Origin: Calothrix sp. NIES-4105
Lineage (GTDB): Bacteria > Cyanobacteriota > Cyanobacteriia > Cyanobacteriales > Nostocaceae
DNA length: 64,000 bases
Direction: 5' to 3'
Assembly: GCF_002368415.1 (NCBI RefSeq)
Contig: NZ_AP018290.1
Coordinates: 9,229,717 to 9,293,716 of the forward strand
Position numbers and translations under genes: made by a program. Numbering within the stretch: the first letter of the stretch is position 1; the number at the start of each line of letters is the position of its first letter. The notes under the pieces were generated by a model. That model was given only the letters and a program-made list of their open reading frames with translations. It searched no databases and was not told where the DNA came from. Below are positions 19,233 through 27,634 of this stretch, in pieces.

Positions 19233-19649
19233 CTATTTAATCATGGCTACAGGGTAATTCGGGTTAGCAGGGTTTGGAATTAGTTTTTGATTTTTACAAT
19301 CGACCAGTAAGTCTAATTTTTCTAATATAACCTGACCAATTAACACTTCATTACCAACGACTAATGCTTCGTCGGTTGTTGCGCGGTTTTCACATTCTAC
19401 TATTATTGCCCCTGTTACACTTATTGTTTGTTGGTCACCATTTGCAAATTCTGCTACCCTTTGAGTTAAAATACGTAAACCTAGCTGTGTAACAATATAT
19501 TGCGGAATTATTAAAGAAACTGCACCTGTATCTACTAGTCCTGTAACTTCTACTTCTCGTAGTAAACGTGGTGCTAGTAGACCACGACTTACTAACTCTT
19601 CATCTACAGCGTTTTTTAGTTTGATTGATACCCGAACTGCTCCCATCAT
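19233..19649 (-). CDS. Retropepsin-like (clan AA) aspartic protease family protein
   Basis: The 138-residue protein has the LVDTGAVSLIIP active-site strand typical of single-domain clan AA aspartic proteases, which work as dimers. The second half has the expected beta-rich pattern, with a glycine-containing turn near ALVVGNEVLIGQVILEKLDL. There is no signal peptide. Cyanobacteria carry many such small proteins, often near toxin-antitoxin or regulatory genes, with unknown substrates. It is convergent with agrE and has no operon partner. Start is taken at the first of two adjacent ATGs. Confidence 0.75.
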   Translation of the reverse strand: MMGAVRVSIKLKNAVDEELVSRGLLAPRLLREVEVTGLVDTGAVSLIIPQYIVTQLGLRILTQRVAEFANGDQQTISVTGAIIVECENRATTDEALVVGNEVLIGQVILEKLDLLVDCKNQKLIPNPANPNYPVAMIK

Positions 19650-19716
19650 TTTAACTATCTTATTAAATATTTCTATAAGTTCGTAGATTATAGTTGACTA
19701 TAACATTATCTTATAT

Positions 19717-19815
19717 ACTAGTACTACAAGGCAAAAGTAAAAAGAAAGAAATCTTATTTTATAAGCTTTGCTTGCTTTTCTAAATGGTAAGTTATTTTAG
19801 CTATGCTGTACTAGT
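19717..19815. mobile_element. MITE-like element with ACTAGTAC ends
   Basis: A 99-bp segment begins ACTAGTAC and ends GTACTAGT, and its left side continues with TACAAGGCAAAAGTAAAAAG. A related segment lies at about 32943-33057. The inverted ends, small size and absence of coding capacity fit a non-autonomous miniature element. I cannot see a transposase source in this window. Confidence 0.5.
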
Positions 19816-20223
19816 TAGAATAATGTTTATATTGGTTTTCGTTACCCACCAACATAGAGTAATTTAAATAACATAACTACTATAATTTCAGTGTTTATAT
19901 TGACCAAAACACTTCATTTTATTGTTGCCACAAGTAATTAATTTTACTAAATCTCAACTAGATTGTCTTGGCGCCGCACATAAATGTTAAGCATTGGTTA
20001 AGATTTTGTCTATGTGATTTTTCAATAGATGATAAATATTCCACTCTTCGGTTAAGGTAAAGTATAATGATTTCCAACAATTAGCCACATCAGAAACATG
20101 CTTTAGTTCCTGTAGATGCATCTTATCTTAACGTCTCTACATCTAAAAAACGTTTGTCGAAGAATTTCACAGCTTGCGGACAAGTTTAGTGCTGCTTCCC
20201 TTATCTGTAAAAAATTTATACAA

Positions 20224-20254
20224 CAAAAATGTGAACCAATGGTTCACATTTTTG
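20224..20254. promoter_or_regulatory. Extended 15+1+15 palindrome (operator-like or hairpin)
   Basis: The arms CAAAAATGTGAACCA and TGGTTCACATTTTTG are perfect complements around a single central A. The core AATGTGAACCA...TGGTTCACATT recurs at 22405-22427 and 33856-33878. It lies 160 bp upstream of the methylase gene. A dimeric repressor site fits the symmetry; a terminator-like hairpin with a T-tract is the alternative. Confidence 0.55.
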
Positions 20255-20413
20255 TGTCAGATTGTCCAAATAGTTCATTTGTATTTATTAAAGGCTTCTA
20301 TACAAGGCACTATTTCAAATAAACGATTTAATTAAATTAATTTAAGAACATAGTTAAAGTGTTCTATATTATGCAATAATCAGGCAAAGTTACAACACAC
20401 AAGAAATCATAGA

Positions 20414-21508
20414 ATGTTGAATACATCAAGTTTAAGTAGTATTCTAGATGTAATACAGAATAAGCAATTAAGTATTTCTAATCGCCTTGGCACCTACGAA
20501 AAATCAAATAGCCTGCATCCAATTTTTATACAGAGTGATGCATTATACGCATTAAAGCAAATACCTGATGATTGTTTTGACGTTTGTATGACGAGTCCTC
20601 CATATTGGAGTCATCGTGAGTATTCCGGTTTAGGTATTGGTCTTGAAGATACGTATGATGAATACATTGACAATTTAATCAAAATTCTACTTGAGGTAAA
20701 ACGAGTTTTAAAACCGACTGGCTCTTTGTGGCTTAATATTGGGGATACTTATATTAATAAGCATTTAATTGGTATACCCTGGAGAGTTGCGTTAAGGCTA
20801 GCAGATGAATGCGGATTTATACTTCGTAACAGTGTAATTTGGAATAAAGTCAAAGGCGCCCCTGATAATTCTAAAGATAAGCTAAGATGTGTACATGAAC
20901 ATTTGTTTCATTTTGTTAAGTCAAAAAACTATTATTACAACGTAGATGCAATAAGAAATTCCTCACGTTCAGCTAAAGTTGAAAACGGTAAAGTTATTTC
21001 GGCAACAGGAGTTTCAGGGATAAAATATAGGCGCCAAATAGAATTGTCAACAGCTTTAACAGAAATAGAAAAACACAATGCTTTTACATCCCTAGAAAAT
21101 ATTTTAAATGACGTGAAAGAAGGAAGACTTTCTGACTTTCGTATGATTATTCGCGGTCAACAACGCATTACACATTCTGGTGGAGAAAAAGTATCAGGAC
21201 GAGCTAGAGAGTTGAAGGAGCGAGGCTTTTATTTTTTGAAATATCATCCCAAAGGCGCCAAACCAGGCGATGTTTGGGATATTTTACCTGAAGATACACA
21301 AAAACGAGAAGGTCATTATGCTGCTTACCCAGAAGATTTATGTAAAGTTCCTATACTCGCTTCTTGCCCAGAAAATGGTATTGTCTTAGACCCTTTTTGT
21401 GGAACTGGTTCTACTATGAAAGTAGCTAAAGCTTTAGGACGTAAATCCTTGGGTATAGATATATGTCAAGATTATATTGAAATGGCTGAAAAGCGTTGTG
21501 GATTATGA
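20414..21508 (+). CDS. Site-specific DNA methyltransferase, beta class, m4C-type
   Basis: Motif IV is TSPPYWS at residues 60-66, the form typical of N4-cytosine methylases, and motif I is DPFCGTGST near residues 326-334. Motif IV before motif I marks the beta class. The middle region carries the target-recognition part (about residues 130-290). Length is 364 residues. Its stop overlaps the start of the restriction gene as ATGA (21505-21508), the usual translational coupling of restriction-modification pairs. The partner is a frameshifted NotI-family nuclease. The recognition sequence cannot be read from the protein. Confidence 0.9.
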   Translation: MLNTSSLSSILDVIQNKQLSISNRLGTYEKSNSLHPIFIQSDALYALKQIPDDCFDVCMTSPPYWSHREYSGLGIGLEDTYDEYIDNLIKILLEVKRVLKPTGSLWLNIGDTYINKHLIGIPWRVALRLADECGFILRNSVIWNKVKGAPDNSKDKLRCVHEHLFHFVKSKNYYYNVDAIRNSSRSAKVENGKVISATGVSGIKYRRQIELSTALTEIEKHNAFTSLENILNDVKEGRLSDFRMIIRGQQRITHSGGEKVSGRARELKERGFYFLKYHPKGAKPGDVWDILPEDTQKREGHYAAYPEDLCKVPILASCPENGIVLDPFCGTGSTMKVAKALGRKSLGIDICQDYIEMAEKRCGL

Positions 21509-22348
21509 GTAAAATAGTAGAGTTATTCGGACATTATAAAAATGCACAAGTTGATTGGCAAGAAGTTGTTACTCAACAGCAATGTCCGTTTCTATCTAAA
21601 AAATGTATCAAAGTACGTAAGAGCCAACCTGAAATTTCAATAGGAACATGCACTGTTCAATATGGTAAAAATGAGCAACAAGTAATAATTTGCCCGCACA
21701 GGTTTCGCGAACGTAAACAAGTCTTTATAGACTGCATTCATTTACTAACCCAGCACGAACCAGGAAACGAGCTACACTTAATCTCGGAAGTTGCTATTCC
21801 AGGAGGAAGCGTAGATTATTTTTTGGTATCATCTTTAAAGCGTCGCGTGCGAGATTTTGTAGGAATTGAACTACAAACATTAGATACAACAGGGACTGTA
21901 TGGCCTGAAAGACAAAAATTCCTATCCGAGCATAATGTCGAAGTATCAGATAACTTAGTATCGCCAAAAGCTTTCGGTATGAATTGGATTCCGGACCGCG
22001 AAAACTATTCTTGTGCAGTTACATCATAAAATCCAGACATTTGAACATTTAAATAAGCATTTTGTGTTAGTGGTACAAAGCGTGTTCGCCAATTACATGA
22101 AACGTGAGTTCAATTTTTCCCATATTGATAAAGTTAGATTAGGCGACCCTATGCATTTTCATACGTATGAACTAACTTTTAGCAATGGAGAGCTAAGAAT
22201 TGAGCTAGCTGAACGCTTTAGTACGGATACTGATGGTCTTGCGAGGTGCTTAGGGCTTCAGGCTGAAGCAAGAGTTGAGCTAGACGTAATTATTGGACAA
22301 CTAGAAGCTAAAATGTCCGACCGGACATTACTAGGAATTGTTGAGTAG
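21505..22348 (+). pseudogene. NotI-family restriction endonuclease, frameshifted
   Basis: The first frame (from ATG 21505, overlapping the methylase stop) carries Cys27, Cys34, Cys49 and Cys63, which could form the metal-binding cluster of NotI-like enzymes, and a D104...E122-x-Q124 arrangement matching the NotI active site. It ends at 22029 in unrelated residues. The family-like C-terminal part (VQLHHKIQTFEHLNKHF, then LGDPMHFHTYEL) continues to 22348 in another frame. Reading backward, that frame gives KTILVQLHH straight after about 21995, so one extra base near 21986-21998 explains the break. Either the nuclease is dead and the methylase is an orphan, or this is a sequencing error. No slippery heptamer suggests programmed frameshifting. 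Confidence 0.75.
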
Positions 22349-22404
22349 CAGTTATAAATTTAGAATCTTAAGGTAATGCTGGTGCCGACTTACTCCTCGT
22401 ATCA

Positions 22405-22427
22405 AATGTGAACCAATGGTTCACATT
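22405..22427. promoter_or_regulatory. 11+1+11 palindrome upstream of DUF2085 gene
   Basis: The arms AATGTGAACCA and TGGTTCACATT flank one central A. The site is about 100 bp upstream of the DUF2085 start, with an AT-rich stretch between them that is also conserved at the 30686 and 33856 sites. Symmetry and position fit an operator for a dimeric regulator. Confidence 0.5.
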
Positions 22428-22528
22428 GTGCTGGTCAGAAGTTAAAGTAGTTAAAATGTATTATGATTTTGAGTGAAATTAAATATTACAATATCTTTAC
22501 AATCAACTTTAATTTTCGCAAACAGGCT

Positions 22529-23041
22529 ATGCAAGGCGCCATTTTAGATAAACGGTTACGTATCAACTGGGTTAGCTTTATTGGAGACTTTCTACTTTCA
22601 GGGATGGTAGTCGGCCCTCTAGTCGCTCCTTTCCTTGCGGCATCTGGTTTACCGATGTTGCCGATAATTGCCAATATTATCTATTTTATGGGTGATCATG
22701 TGTGTCCACAGCCTGATATGGGAGTTATGCTGGCGCCACCTTTTATTATGGCTGTGTGTATGCGCTGCTATGGTACTGTTACAGGATTACTATTAACGCG
22801 CGTTTTATTTGCTGTTACGGGTGGTAAAGGTTTTTACTGGTTGAGTCAGTATGGTTGGAACGGCGCCGCTATCGCTGCTGTTTTGATGATGGCTTATCCT
22901 TTTGAGTTAGCTGTGCAAGTGTTGGGATGGTACTCGTTTAATAATTATTTTGTGGCGCCGTTTGGTTTGGTTACTGGGTTAGCATGGGGTTTATTTATGA
23001 TGCCTATATTGCATGGAAGCCAAGTGTTGCGGCTAAAATAG
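22529..23041 (+). CDS. DUF2085 family membrane protein
   Basis: I choose ATG 22529 (MQGAILDKRLRINW), not the upstream in-frame start at 22463, because the preceding residues look untranslated. The protein has a hydrophobic segment around GMVVGPLVAPFLAASGLPML, the motif MGDHVCPQPD, and MRCYGTVTGLL, the paired CPQ and CxRCxG motifs that define DUF2085. Three to four further membrane spans follow. The cysteines could bind a metal; the function of the family is not known. Fragments of this gene are found near 24319-24400, 31010-31050 and 34108-34152, so it has been copied and lost several times locally. Confidence 0.8.
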   Translation: MQGAILDKRLRINWVSFIGDFLLSGMVVGPLVAPFLAASGLPMLPIIANIIYFMGDHVCPQPDMGVMLAPPFIMAVCMRCYGTVTGLLLTRVLFAVTGGKGFYWLSQYGWNGAAIAAVLMMAYPFELAVQVLGWYSFNNYFVAPFGLVTGLAWGLFMMPILHGSQVLRLK

Positions 23042-23118
23042 AAGGTAGTTCGCTTTAAATTGAAAACAAGTAATAGCGCGTTACAATGGCTAAAATATAA
23101 CCATGTGCGGATTGGAAA

Positions 23119-23924
23119 ATGGCGGAAGATAAGGGATACACACTAGCTACTGGAGAGTCAGGAGCATACCGTTTACAAATTCGATTGGGCAATCCACCAG
23201 CCGTATACAGAGTTTTTAATGCAACGAGTAGGATTAAAAGAAGGAATGCGTGTAGCTGATATCGGTTGCGGCACAGGAAATGTTTCTTCTATGATGGCTT
23301 CTATTGTTGGACTTAGTGGTTTGGTACATGGTATAGATATGAGTTCCGAACAGCTAGATATCGCGCGCTCCCAAGCTACAGTTCTCAACCTTAAAAATGT
23401 AGAATTTACCTGTGGCAGTGCCTATGATACTAAATTACCTAAAGAATTTTTTGATTTAGTTTACTGCCGCTTTTTATTGATGCATCTCCATCAACCTGTC
23501 CATGCACTTCTGGAAATGCGCGCGCTTCTTAAACCAGGTGGGTTGCTTGTGTGTGAGGAAGCAGATTTTAGTACCGCGTTTTGTCAACCATCTTATAAAG
23601 CCCATGACCGTTGTTATGAAATGCTTATTGCCCTTGCCAAAGAAAGAGGTAGTAAATGAATGCATGGGCACTGTACTCTACCAGATTTTCCAAAATGCTG
23701 GGTTTAGCACTCCAGAAATGTCTTTCGTACAGCCTGTTGTAGTACGTGGAGAAAGTAAGCGTCTTGTAGATTTGTCACTCTTGGAAGCTTTATCGGCTGT
23801 AATTGATGCTAGGCTGGCAACAAAAGAAGAAATGGAGCAAACAACCACTCAATTAAAAGCACTTGCAAGTGACGAAACTACAATATTTGGTATTGCCCGT
23901 GTCACTCAAAGAAAGGGCACGTAA
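23119..23924 (+). pseudogene. Class I SAM-dependent methyltransferase, two frameshifts
   Basis: Three frames together make one methyltransferase. Frame one, from ATG 23119, gives YTLATGESGAYRL. Frame two, entered between about 23175 and 23210, gives the core with motif I VADIGCGTGN, the acidic residue of HGIDMS, and a motif near DLVYCRFLLMHL; it stops at 23659. Frame three, entered near 23645-23655, gives GTVLYQIFQNAGFSTPEM and runs to 23924. The substrate is unknown. Two separate frame changes favour a true pseudogene over a single sequencing error. Confidence 0.75.
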
Positions 23925-24031
23925 ATAGGGGTACTTTGATATGGCGCCACTTTATTCCAAGGTACTGAAAGCGAACGCCCCTTCCACTCGTCATTTTCTA
24001 AAACTTCATACGAATATGGCATATCATTCAT
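23906..24031 (-). CDS. Possible 41-residue protein
   Basis: A short frame starts MNDMPYSYEVLENDEWKG and ends PIYVPFL. Its composition (charged, two tryptophans) looks protein-like, but it overlaps the end of the methyltransferase pseudogene, and I recognise no family. It may be a remnant of a longer gene. Confidence 0.25.
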   Translation of the reverse strand: MNDMPYSYEVLENDEWKGRSLSVPWNKVAPYQSTPIYVPFL

Positions 24032-25009
24032 ATTTTATAATTCTCTAGCAAGTTCGAGGCACCTTTATATATGGTATAGACTTTTACCCGATAATCTGCA
24101 TTTACTATAAATTTACCCAATATATAAAATTCCAGACTGTTCATATGAGATTGGCGCCTGCAATATCCTGTACACGAACCTTACCAACATTAGTCATCAT
24201 CACCCGACGCCCATCCATCATCAGGAAAATCTTTCAATCCTATCATGTCTAAATACTGCCCAGTAGTTACAACTAAGCCTACATGTGTTTTATCAATACG
24301 TAACCTGCTGTAATATTACTGCTGTGGATGCGATGGTAAAGGTTTTTATAGGTAGTTGAGCCAGCTCGCGTTGGAACGGTGCTTTTGCGAAAGCTATTTT
24401 TCTACCTTCAGCTAAACCTAGTAGTCTGTGTCATTAAATTTGGACGGTTGGAAGAATAAACCACATAATCCGGAGGATTTCCCGCAGGGTAGACACAAAG
24501 GACACACTCGTAAGAATTATTAAGAAGTACACCTACCAAAACTATTGACATAGACCACTAGGCGCCTTGCCCAGTAATAATTTCAAAATTCCTTAACAAA
24601 ACTAAACAACGGAAACTTCTGTCCGGTAAGTATTGCAAAAGGTGCGGCGCTGTTACGCAGTATTGGCGCCTCTGCCTCTATTGGACATGCGGAGCAAACG
24701 CACAAAAATTTATTCCCTACTCCCTAAAGTTCCTTCACTGACTAAGCTTTAGCTAAACATGCCTTTATTTACGCCCGTTGGTTTCATGTTGTTTACTGCA
24801 TAAGTTGATTTTCGTGTTTTCTATAACTTTGAGGAAGAGTTCAAACGGAGCAGCTACCTTTGTAAGTGCATAAGTTGATTCTTTCAAATTCTAAGACTAA
24901 TTAGAAAAACGTGGCTTCCCAAACTGAAAGAAGCATAACTTCTAATTACGACAACTAAGTGATAATCAAATCCAAAACTCAACTATTCAAAACACAAAGG
25001 AGTAACAAC
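24032..25009. other. Gene-poor region with a DUF2085 remnant
   Basis: No intact gene is visible. Around 24319-24400 the DNA resembles the DUF2085 gene near 22811-22880 (GGTAAAGGTTTTTA, then TTGAG..AG and GTTGGAACGG) but the frame is interrupted. The last 50 bp before 25010 match the leader that precedes each copy of the small tandem genes, including the strong AAAGGAG ribosome site. Confidence 0.5.
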
Positions 25010-25273
25010 ATGACTTACGCTAACCAAACGAATCAAAACTACTGCGAATGTGAATTTACTGTTCCGATTAAGCTCAATATTCCAATTACGATTAATTCTC
25101 AGGTTCGTATCAATGCTGTACCTGTTACTAAGCAAAAACTACCTATCTTTATTGAGCCAGACTTATTGTTAGAACCAGAAGTAAGAGCAAACGCGCCTGT
25201 TTGTTATCCCCAAGACGGTTGTGACGTTCAACAGCCATATCAACCCAAAGAAATACTACCTGCTTCTAATTAA
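25010..25273 (+). CDS. Tandem small protein, copy 1 of 5 (unknown family)
   Basis: The 87-residue protein starts MTYANQTNQNYCECEF and contains alternating hydrophobic strands (IKLNIPITI, LPIFIEPDLLLEPE) and four cysteines at 12, 14, 65 and 71, in CEC and CYPQDGC settings. There is no signal peptide or membrane span. ATG 25010 follows AAAGGAG at ideal spacing; the upstream in-frame start at 24959 is unlikely. Four near-identical copies follow with the same leader. The paired cysteines could bind a metal or form disulfides. I do not recognise the family. Confidence 0.8.
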   Translation: MTYANQTNQNYCECEFTVPIKLNIPITINSQVRINAVPVTKQKLPIFIEPDLLLEPEVRANAPVCYPQDGCDVQQPYQPKEILPASN

Positions 25274-25336
25274 TTCGCTGATCAGTTTCATCAATAATCC
25301 AAGACTAACATATTCAAAACATAAAGGAGTAACAAC

Positions 25337-25600
25337 ATGACTTACGCTAACCAAACGAATCAAAACTACTGCGAATGTGAATTTACTGTTCCGATTAAAC
25401 TCAATATTCCAATTACGATTAATTCTCAGGTTCGTGTCAATGCAGTACCTGTTACTAAGCAAAAGCTGCCTATCTTTATTGAGCCAGATTTGTTGTTAGA
25501 ACCAGAAGTAAGAGCGAAGGCGCCTGTTTGTTATGCCCAAGAAGGTTGTGACGTTCAACAGCCATATCAACCCAAAGAAATACTACCTGCTTCTAATTAA
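25337..25600 (+). CDS. Tandem small protein, copy 2 of 5
   Basis: It differs from copy 1 only at a few residues: valine for isoleucine in QVRVNA, RAKAP for RANAP and CYAQEGC for CYPQDGC. The ribosome site AAAGGAG and the leader are retained. Its 3' flank (GCTCATCAG) matches that of copy 4, not those of copies 1 and 3. The four cysteines are conserved. Function is unknown. Confidence 0.8.
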   Translation: MTYANQTNQNYCECEFTVPIKLNIPITINSQVRVNAVPVTKQKLPIFIEPDLLLEPEVRAKAPVCYAQEGCDVQQPYQPKEILPASN

Positions 25601-25666
25601 TTTGCTCATCAGTTTCATCAATAATCCAAGACTAACATATTCAAAACACAAAGGAGTAATAAAACC

Positions 25667-25930
25667 ATGACTTACGCTAACCAAACCAATCAAAACTACT
25701 GCGAATGTGAATTTACTGTTCCGATTAAACTCAATATTCCAATTACGATTAATTCTCAGGTTCGTGTCAATGCAGTACCTGTTACTAAGCAAAAGCTGCC
25801 TATCTTTATTCAGCCAGATTTGTTGTTAGAACCAGAAGTAAGAGCGAAGGCGCCTGTTTGTTATCCCCAAGAAGGTTGTGACGTTCAACAGCCATATCAA
25901 CCTAAAGAAATACTACCTGCCTCTAATTAA
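25667..25930 (+). CDS. Tandem small protein, copy 3 of 5
   Basis: It has the copy-2 type sequence but with IQPDLL in place of IEPDLL and CYPQEGC in place of CYAQEGC. Its leader has the longer ATAAAACC spacing before ATG, as in copy 5, while copies 1, 2 and 4 have ACAAC. The four cysteines are conserved. Function is unknown. Confidence 0.8.
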   Translation: MTYANQTNQNYCECEFTVPIKLNIPITINSQVRVNAVPVTKQKLPIFIQPDLLLEPEVRAKAPVCYPQEGCDVQQPYQPKEILPASN

Positions 25931-25993
25931 TTTGCTGATCAGTTTCATCAATAATCCAAGACTAACATATTCAAAACATAAAGGAGTAACAAC

Positions 25994-26257
25994 ATGACTT
26001 ACGCTAACCAAACGAATCAAAACTACTGCGAATGTGAATTTACTGTTCCGATTAAACTCAATATTCCAATTACGATTAATTCTCAGGTTCGTGTCAATGC
26101 AGTACCTGTTACTAAGCAAAAGCTGCCTATCTTTATTCAGCCAGATTTGTTGTTAGAACCAGAAGTAAGAGCGAAGGCGCCTGTTTGTTATGCCCAAGAA
26201 GGTTGTGACGTTCAACAGCCATATCAACCCAAAGAAATACTACCTGCTTCTAATTAA
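25994..26257 (+). CDS. Tandem small protein, copy 4 of 5
   Basis: It combines the IQPDLL of copy 3 with the CYAQEGC of copy 2, and the short leader. This mosaic of variants points to gene conversion or unequal crossing over within the array. The four cysteines are conserved. Function is unknown. Confidence 0.8.
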   Translation: MTYANQTNQNYCECEFTVPIKLNIPITINSQVRVNAVPVTKQKLPIFIQPDLLLEPEVRAKAPVCYAQEGCDVQQPYQPKEILPASN

Positions 26258-26323
26258 TTTGCTCATCAGTTTCATCAATAATCCAAGACTCAACTATTCA
26301 AAACACAAAGGAGTAATAAAACC

Positions 26324-26590
26324 ATGACTTACGCTAACCAAACTAATCAAAACTACTGCGAATGCGAATTTTATATTCCCATTAAGCTTAATATTCCAAT
26401 TACGATTAATTCTCAAGTTCGTATTAATGCTGTACCTGTTACTAAGCAAAAACTGCCTATCTTCATTGAGCCAGACCTATTGTTAGAACCAGAAGTAAGA
26501 GCAAACGCGCCTGTTTGTTATCCCCAAGACGGTTGTGACTATAAGAGTTTACAATATGAAAATGTGATGCAATCAGCAGAGATTGAATAG
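26324..26590 (+). CDS. Tandem small protein, copy 5 of 5, divergent C-terminus
   Basis: The first 72 residues match the family, closest to copy 1 (RANAP, CYPQDGC), with FYIPIKL instead of FTVPIKL. After GCD the tail changes to YKSLQYENVMQSAEIE, so the last copy ends in unrelated sequence. As the terminal unit it may mark the original array boundary. The four cysteines are kept. The stop is followed by an inverted repeat (CACACCATC ... GATGGTGTG, near 26637-26664) that could terminate the array transcript. Confidence 0.8.
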   Translation: MTYANQTNQNYCECEFYIPIKLNIPITINSQVRINAVPVTKQKLPIFIEPDLLLEPEVRANAPVCYPQDGCDYKSLQYENVMQSAEIE

Positions 26591-26636
26591 TTAATTATCT
26601 GTAGTGAGTGTGCAGGATTGTAAGAAGCTCGATATT

Positions 26637-26664
26637 CACACCATCCTGATTTATAGATGGTGTG
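26637..26664 (+). terminator. Putative hairpin terminator after the small-gene array
   Basis: CACACCATC and GATGGTGTG form inverted arms of nine bases around a short AT-rich loop, 46 bp after the stop of copy 5. AATTATTT follows, not a clean T-tract, so termination is plausible but not certain. Confidence 0.5.
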
Positions 26665-26717
26665 AATTATTTCCATGCAAAATACAAAAATTATGTAACC
26701 AAAAGGAATCTTGAGTT

Positions 26718-27263
26718 ATGTCTACTATGCCAGAGTTAAATTATAAATTAGAAAACAATAAAGTTTTAGTATCTTTAACTTTAAAAGTTCCAATCCAGTT
26801 TGAGATAGAAATGCAAACAATGGCAAATAGAGACTATTTTTCAGTCGATGATTCAGCAAAGATAGAAAAAGTAAATATTGAAAACGCCGTTAATGCAGGC
26901 GCAAATTTCATCATAAACGAAATCAATAATTTTAAAATTAATGAACAGCTAGAATTTTTATCAAGTCAAATAGCTACTCAAATATCAACAGATAATTCCA
27001 ATCAATTTGAGTCTGATATCTATGATGTTAAATCGCCATTCAATAATTTTGAACATGAAGAGAAGTTAACAGCATTACCGATAGATAATCGTGAAGAACA
27101 ACGAAATAATCAGCAAATAGAATATTATAATCAAGAAAATTTAACTAATAAAAAACGAAAATTGCGTTTTAGTGAATCATTAAATGATAGTTTGAGCTTG
27201 ATGGTAAATTGTGTGGGAGGTATGCTATTTATCGGTAAAATAGCTAACTATAGCTGGGAATAG
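26718..27263 (+). CDS. Hypothetical 181-residue protein downstream of the array
   Basis: The N-terminal 45 residues (LNYKLENNKVLVSLTLKVPIQFEIEMQ) have alternating hydrophobic strands and a VPI element similar in style to the small array proteins, but clear homology is not shown. The rest is acidic, Asn/Gln-rich and probably disordered, ending with a weakly hydrophobic stretch (SLSLMVNCVGGMLFIGKIA). AAAAGGAA precedes ATG 26718. A degraded copy lies at about 33949-34107, which shows that it belongs to the local pool of duplicated genes. The family is not recognised. Confidence 0.65.
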   Translation: MSTMPELNYKLENNKVLVSLTLKVPIQFEIEMQTMANRDYFSVDDSAKIEKVNIENAVNAGANFIINEINNFKINEQLEFLSSQIATQISTDNSNQFESDIYDVKSPFNNFEHEEKLTALPIDNREEQRNNQQIEYYNQENLTNKKRKLRFSESLNDSLSLMVNCVGGMLFIGKIANYSWE

Positions 27264-27364
27264 AACTCATATATTAATGAAAATGCAACCAGTATTAATA
27301 GTATGATGTCTATATTGCACGGCGCCGCTGATGTTTATCCTCGTGCCAAAAAATTCACAAGCTT

Positions 27365-27634
27365 TTAGTCTAAAGCTAATTTCCCACTAAAACGAGGTAC
27401 CAAAGCTGTGAGAGGTTCATTTGTAATTGGACAATTACCGCGAGTTCCTGCGCCTTTTCTGTCTCTTGGGGCACCGCGATTTTCTGGTTGCCTTTCTAAG
27501 GCTGGCTGAACAAAATGTATTGTTGCAGTATTTGATTGCTGAGATTGTGCTAATAATGGCATACTATTAACTATTAAAAAAGTTGCAGACAATGTTAAAG
27601 CTTTTTGTAGTGAAATAAAGTTAATTTTAGTCAT
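27365..27634 (-). pseudogene. DUF928 family protein, truncated
   Basis: A signal peptide (residues 1-29, hydrophobic ALTLSATFLIVNSMPLLAQS) is followed by the DUF928 opening, RGAPRDRKGAGTRGNCP, then PLTALVP. DUF928 proteins are usually above 200 residues, but this frame stops after 89, just after the first conserved block. The gene lies downstream of a CHAT-CHASE2 gene, the usual cyanobacterial neighbourhood of DUF928. It is probably a decayed gene, although secretion of a short product cannot be excluded. Confidence 0.65.

Larger units (their letters stand above)
19650..20413. other. Intergenic region upstream of the restriction-modification genes
   Basis: The 764-bp stretch holds the MITE-like element (19717-19815) and an extended palindrome (20224-20254). 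A short open frame (20116-20322) overlaps the palindrome and looks fortuitous. The methylase promoter should lie in the last 150 bp, but no clear box stands out. Confidence 0.5.
24976..26590 (+). repeat. Tandem array of five gene-plus-leader units, period 327/330 bp
   Basis: The start codons lie at 25010, 25337, 25667, 25994 and 26324, so the intervals are 327, 330, 327 and 330 bp. The 3-bp difference is in the leader (ACAAC or ATAAAACC before ATG). Spacers alternate too: GCTGATCAG after copy 3 and a similar form after copy 1, GCTCATCAG after copies 2 and 4. This suggests that a two-gene block was duplicated. Confidence 0.9.

Noticed and set aside
20116-20322. Small gene upstream of the methylase
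   Set aside because: The frame spans a perfect palindrome, has no ribosome site, and matches nothing known.
21980-22030. Programmed frameshift in the NotI-like gene
   Set aside because: No slippery heptamer or downstream hairpin is visible; mutation or sequencing error is simpler.
24976-26590. CRISPR array
   Set aside because: The repeats are 327-330 bp units containing a full gene, with no short repeat-spacer pattern.
24976-26590. RiPP precursor peptide array
   Set aside because: The copies do not differ in a core region, no modification enzyme or transporter is adjacent, and no leader cleavage motif is seen.
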